This document shows, piece after piece, positions 39,150 to 42,561 of a stretch of 42,561 nt of DNA. The stretch's first letter is position 1; each line of letters starts with the position of its first letter. Below the pieces are notes generated by a model, which saw nothing but the letters and a program-made list of their open reading frames with translations, was not told the DNA's origin and made no database searches. The position numbers and the translations under genes were made by a program. Source of the stretch: an uncultured Bacteroides sp. (lineage in GTDB: Bacteria; Bacteroidota; Bacteroidia; Bacteroidales; Bacteroidaceae); the NCBI GenBank assembly GCA_905197435.1, contig CAJJYX010000005.1:1-42561 (forward strand), given 5' to 3'.

Positions 39150-40631
39150 TCACACATTGTACGTACTTGATTTCGTATTTCCTCCGTGTCCCGTCCAGTT
39201 TTCATGGAAAAACTGTCCACGCAGCTCGTCGGTCCTTTCAAAAGTATGCGCACCAAAATAGTCGCGTTGCGCCTGAATCATATTGGCAGGCAGCTTGACA
39301 GACACCAACGAATAGAAATAATTCAAAGCAGACGAAAAAGCAGGTACCGGAAGTTCCTCTTTCATGGATTGCGCTACCAAATGTTTCCAGCCTGGAAGTA
39401 CCTGTTGGATTTCATTTTTAAAGTATGGCGCCAACAGCAGATGCTCGGGTTTGTCCTCAGCCTCGAAAGCTGTGGCTATGTCATTCAGGAAAATACTGCG
39501 GATAATACAACCGCCCCGCCATATACGGGCAATGGAGGGCAAATCCAGGTTCCAGGCAAAAGCATCGGATGCACGCTGCAATACGGCGAATCCCTGGGCG
39601 TATGATACTAACTTAGAAGCATAAAGTGCAGAATATATGTCTTTCACCATTTCCGATTCGTTATACACCGCTTGTGAATGCCTGCACACAAACTGCTTGG
39701 AAGCCTTTTCACGCAGCCCCTTCTGTGCCGACAGACTACGTTCAAACACAGCAGTGGCAATCAACCCCAGTGGCATGCCCAACTCCATCGCACTGACGAC
39801 AGACCACTTACCTGTGCCTTTCTGTCCTGCGGCATCCAATATTTTATCTATCAGGTAACCTCCCGACTTGTCCTTGTGACGCAGAATGTCGGCAGTAATT
39901 TCAATGAGATAGCTACGCAGCTTGCCCTCATTCCAATCGGAAAAGATTTCCGCCATCCGTTCATTATCCACACCGAGCAGGTTCTTCATAACCCAATAGG
40001 CCTCGGCAATAAGTTGCATATCTCCATATTCGATGCCGTTGTGTATCATCTTGACAAAATGACCGGAACCGGCAGGACCAATCCACCGGCAACACGGTGT
40101 ACCATCTGCCGCCTTTGCCGCAATGCTCTGCAGTATGGGCTTCACCACGGGCCAAGCACTTGCTGACCCTCCGGGCATAATGGATGCACCGTTCAGCGCC
40201 CCTTCTTCTCCTCCGGAGACTCCGGCTCCCACAAAGCGTAAACCTTTCTTTTCGGACAATGCCACACGCCGGTTAGTGTCCTCATAATTAGAATTGCCAC
40301 CATCAATCAGAATATCCCCTTCGGACAAATAGGGAAAAAGTTGTTCTATCAATTCGTCTACCGCACTACCGGCACGAACCATCATCATTATTTTGCGGGG
40401 AGTGGCAATGGAAGCAACAAATTCGGCTATATCTGCATAACCTTCAATACTTTTTCCTTTGGCACGACCGTTCACGAAGCGTTCCACCACTCCTTCTTCC
40501 ACTCCCGGAACCGTGCGATTGTATACTGAAACATTCCATCCCTTATCAGCCATATTGAGAGCTAAATTCTCACCCATCACGGCAAGACCGATAAGGCCAA
40601 TGTCTGTTTTATTTAAATTCTTCATATTCAT
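39150..40631 (-). CDS. gnd: 6-phosphogluconate dehydrogenase, decarboxylating
   Basis: A 493-aa enzyme of the oxidative pentose phosphate pathway. N-terminal Rossmann motif IGLIGLAVMGENLALNMAD, coenzyme-region NRTVPGVEE, active-site motifs VGAGVSGGEEGALNGASIMPGG and GHFVKMIHNGIEYGDMQ (catalytic Lys and Glu/Asn), and C-terminal RDYFGAHTFERTD. The length fits the long, dimeric NADP-dependent type. First gene of gnd-zwf-pgl. Two in-frame ATGs lie at 40631 and 40625; the first is given. I could not find a consensus promoter in the 115-base divergent gap on this strand. Confidence 0.95.
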   Translation of the reverse strand: MNMKNLNKTDIGLIGLAVMGENLALNMADKGWNVSVYNRTVPGVEEGVVERFVNGRAKGKSIEGYADIAEFVASIATPRKIMMMVRAGSAVDELIEQLFPYLSEGDILIDGGNSNYEDTNRRVALSEKKGLRFVGAGVSGGEEGALNGASIMPGGSASAWPVVKPILQSIAAKAADGTPCCRWIGPAGSGHFVKMIHNGIEYGDMQLIAEAYWVMKNLLGVDNERMAEIFSDWNEGKLRSYLIEITADILRHKDKSGGYLIDKILDAAGQKGTGKWSVVSAMELGMPLGLIATAVFERSLSAQKGLREKASKQFVCRHSQAVYNESEMVKDIYSALYASKLVSYAQGFAVLQRASDAFAWNLDLPSIARIWRGGCIIRSIFLNDIATAFEAEDKPEHLLLAPYFKNEIQQVLPGWKHLVAQSMKEELPVPAFSSALNYFYSLVSVKLPANMIQAQRDYFGAHTFERTDELRGQFFHENWTGHGGNTKSSTYNV

Positions 40632-40701
40632 GCAAATTTTGTCTTTGTATAAAACAAAATGCTAATAACATTTGTTCGTATGAATTACGAAAATAAAATA
40701 G

Positions 40702-40709
40702 TACTTTTG
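40702..40709 (+). promoter_or_regulatory. -7 element upstream of the symporter gene
   Basis: TACTTTTG matches TAnnTTTG, 37 bases before ATG 40747. The nearest TTTG (40671-40674) is 27 bases upstream, too far for the usual spacing. Confidence 0.42.
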
Positions 40710-40746
40710 CCAACGAAAACCGATTTTCTAACCAGACAGAAAACCA

Positions 40747-41913
40747 ATGATTATGAAGAGCTTTCACATCGGGCTATTGCCACGTATCATAATTGCCATC
40801 ATTTTAGGTATACTTTTCGGGAATTTTCTGCCTCCCTCGCTGGTGCGCCTGTTCGTTACATTCAATGCCATCTTCAGTGAATTCCTGAATTTCTCCATCC
40901 CGCTTATCATTGTGGGGCTGGTTACGGTTGCCATTGCAGATATAGGCAAAGGAGCCGGGCGGATGTTAATCATCACAGCGCTCATTGCCTACGGAGCCAC
41001 TCTGTTCTCCGGCTTTCTCTCCTATTTCACCGGAATGGCGGTATTTCCTTCCCTCATAGAGCCCGGAGTGCCATTGGAGGAAGTCAGCGAAGCACAAGGC
41101 GTCCTGCCTTATTTCTCAATAGCCATTCCTCCACTGATGAATGTAATGACGGCACTCGTACTTGCCTTCACATTGGGGCTTGGCCTGGCACAGTTGGAGA
41201 GTGATGTACTGAAAAATGCCACCCGTGACTTCCAAGAAATTATAGTCCGCATGATTAGCGCCGTGATATTGCCACTACTCCCCATCTATATTTTCGGTAT
41301 TTTCCTCAACATGACGCACAGCGGACAGGTATTCGGTATCCTGATGGTTTTCATCAAGATTATCGGCGTAATCTTTCTGCTGCACATTTTCCTCCTGATA
41401 TTCCAATACAGCATTGCGGCACTGTTTGTCCGCAAGAATCCTTTCAAGTTATTGGGACGGATGCTGCCTGCCTACTTCACGGCTTTGGGTACGCAATCCA
41501 GTGCTGCCACCATCCCTGTGACGCTGGAGCAAGCCCGAAAGAACGGCGTCTCTGCCGATATAGCCGGATTTGTCATTCCACTCTGCGCCACCATCCATCT
41601 GTCGGGCAGCACATTGAAGATTGTGGCATGCGCACTGGCACTGATGATGATGCAAGGCATGCCCCACGATTTTCCTCTATTTGCAGGCTTCATCTTCATG
41701 CTGGGCATCACCATGGTAGCCGCTCCGGGTGTGCCGGGAGGTGCCATCATGGCATCGCTGGGCATTCTGCAATCCATACTGGGTTTCGACGAGTCGGCAC
41801 AAGCGCTAATGATTGCGCTATACATAGCGATGGACAGTTTCGGCACAGCCTGCAATGTCACGGGTGACGGGGCAATAGCACTGATTATCGATAAAGTGAT
41901 GGGAAAGAAATAG
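40747..41913 (+). CDS. dicarboxylate/amino acid:cation symporter (DAACS family)
   Basis: A 388-aa inner-membrane secondary transporter, probably for glutamate, aspartate or C4-dicarboxylates with Na+ or H+. Eight helices and two re-entrant hairpins are expected. The serine-rich hairpin motif is present (ALGTQSSAATIPVTLEQA), and the C-terminal part has FGTACNVTGDGAIALI, the region of substrate and cation contact. The usual N-M-D-G-T of helix 7 is replaced by H-L-S-G-S (CATIHLSGSTLK), as in some SdcS/serine-threonine type members, so substrate and ion coupling may differ from GltPh. Two in-frame ATGs at 40747 and 40753. Divergent from gnd. Confidence 0.88.
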   Translation: MIMKSFHIGLLPRIIIAIILGILFGNFLPPSLVRLFVTFNAIFSEFLNFSIPLIIVGLVTVAIADIGKGAGRMLIITALIAYGATLFSGFLSYFTGMAVFPSLIEPGVPLEEVSEAQGVLPYFSIAIPPLMNVMTALVLAFTLGLGLAQLESDVLKNATRDFQEIIVRMISAVILPLLPIYIFGIFLNMTHSGQVFGILMVFIKIIGVIFLLHIFLLIFQYSIAALFVRKNPFKLLGRMLPAYFTALGTQSSAATIPVTLEQARKNGVSADIAGFVIPLCATIHLSGSTLKIVACALALMMMQGMPHDFPLFAGFIFMLGITMVAAPGVPGGAIMASLGILQSILGFDESAQALMIALYIAMDSFGTACNVTGDGAIALIIDKVMGKK

Positions 41914-41916
41914 CTT

Positions 41917-41949
41917 ATATTTTGCCATCTCGTGGAAAATGGCGAATAT
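41917..41949 (+). terminator. hairpin after the symporter gene
   Basis: ATATTTTGCCAT and ATGGCGAATAT can pair with one wobble and one bulged T around a 10-base loop. It lies 4 bases after the symporter stop. No T-run follows, so terminator function is uncertain. The remaining 40 bases before gmd show no promoter consensus. Confidence 0.35.
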
Positions 41950-41987
41950 TGCAGTCCGAAAAGACATAACAACAAAAAACATACATC

Positions 41988-42561
41988 ATGAAGAAAGCTC
42001 TTATCTCCGGCATTACAGGGCAGGACGGCTCGTTCCTTGCCGAATTCCTCCTACAGAAAGGCTATGAGGTGCATGGCATCCTGCGCCGTTCCTCCTCCTT
42101 CAACACCGGCCGCATCGAACATCTCTACTTCGATGAATGGGTACGCGACATGAAGCAGAAACGTACCATCAACCTGCACTATGGAGACATGACGGACTCA
42201 AGTTCGCTTATCCGCATCATCCAAGATGTGCAGCCGGACGAAATATACAACCTTGCCGCCCAAAGCCATGTGAAAGTTTCCTTTGACGTGCCCGAATATA
42301 CTGCTGAAACCGATGCCGTAGGTACTTTGCGCATGCTCGAGGCTGTACGCATCCTCGGCATGGAGAAAAAAACGCGCATCTATCAAGCTTCTACTTCCGA
42401 ACTCTTCGGTAAGGTTCAGGAGGTGCCGCAAAGCGAGACAACCCCGTTCTACCCCCGCAGTCCGTATGGCGTAGCCAAACAGTATGGCTTTTGGATAACC
42501 AAGAACTACCGCGAAAGCTATGGCATGTTTGCCGTAAACGGCATTTTGTTCAATCACGAAA
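41988..42561 (+). CDS. gmd: GDP-mannose 4,6-dehydratase, 5' part (cut by window end)
   Basis: The first 191 codons from ATG 41988 are open to the window edge. The product makes GDP-4-keto-6-deoxymannose, the precursor of GDP-L-fucose. Seen motifs: NAD-binding [12 protein letters not shown] at the N-terminus, [46 protein letters not shown], the catalytic Ser/Thr region [18 protein letters not shown], and catalytic Tyr and Lys in [12 protein letters not shown]. The full protein has about 350-370 residues, so about half is missing. In Bacteroides gmd usually precedes fcl (GDP-fucose synthase), which may lie beyond the window and would supply fucose for capsule and glycoprotein. Confidence 0.95.
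   Translation, partial: MKKALISGITGQDGSFLAEFLLQKGYEVHGILRRSSSFNTGRIEHLYFDEWVRDMKQKRTINLHYGDMTDSSSLIRIIQDVQPDEIYNLAAQSHVKVSFDVPEYTAETDAVGTLRMLEAVRILGMEKKTRIYQASTSELFGKVQEVPQSETTPFYPRSPYGVAKQYGFWITKNYRESYGMFAVNGILFNHE

Overview
The window looks like a chromosomal stretch of a gut Bacteroides species (Bacteroidaceae). The evidence is fimbrillin lipoproteins, DUF4493 and PCMD surface lipoproteins, a cytochrome bd operon led by a DUF4492 gene, LytTR two-component genes, and promoters that fit the Bacteroidetes sigma-ABfr consensus (TTTG, 19-21 bases, TAnnTTTG). I see no rRNA, tRNA, CRISPR array or prophage. All names come from reading the sequence; no database search was run.

Layout. (1) 58-6180, minus strand: a type V pilus (fimbrillin) operon made of a 303-aa fimbrillin, a 43-aa peptide, an 845-aa fimbrillin with BspA-type leucine-rich repeats and a 317-aa fimbrillin. 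Upstream lies a gene for a seven-helix membrane AraC-type regulator. The 310-base gap between regulator and operon holds a terminator, a helically phased repeat array (starts 42, 21 and 21 bp apart) and a consensus promoter. (2) 6336-9411, minus: a secreted GH36 alpha-galactosidase and an SDR oxidoreductase. (3) 9607-14006, plus: a potABCD polyamine importer, with overlapping potA/B/C genes and an unusual PotD. (4) 14230-15706, plus: an OmpA-like glycine-zipper lipoprotein and the glycosyltransferase MtgA. (5) 15763-18779, minus: DUF4492-cydA-cydB. (6) 18991-25625, plus: a TolC/MacA/MacB-type tripartite efflux operon followed by a LytS-like kinase and a LytTR regulator. (7) 25684-25830, plus: a short promoter-to-terminator unit without a convincing ORF, a candidate small RNA of about 110 nt. 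(8) 25869-35371, minus: a seven-gene surface lipoprotein operon (DUF4493, PCMD, one beta-barrel), AT-richer by eye than its neighbours, with one gene frameshifted and a decayed IS4-type transposase fragment just upstream. (9) 35886-36929, plus: a DUF2776 membrane protein built of internal repeats. (10) 36922-40631, minus: gnd-zwf-pgl, the oxidative pentose phosphate pathway. (11) 40747-42561, plus: a DAACS-type symporter and the start of gmd (GDP-mannose 4,6-dehydratase), cut by the window end.

How parts work together. The regulator with its repeat array probably controls pilus expression and perhaps itself. The efflux operon and the LytTR pair are probably one stress-response module, with 21-bp repeats before the kinase as candidate LytTR sites. 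The DUF4493/PCMD operon encodes lipoproteins that carry a T-R-A type motif after the lipobox, as fimbrillins do, plus C-terminal carbohydrate-associated domains and a barrel protein. I infer an uncharacterised surface assembly. The strongest candidates for new biology are the phased array with the membrane regulator, the 43-aa peptide ending like a fimbrillin, the small RNA and the DUF4493/PCMD operon.
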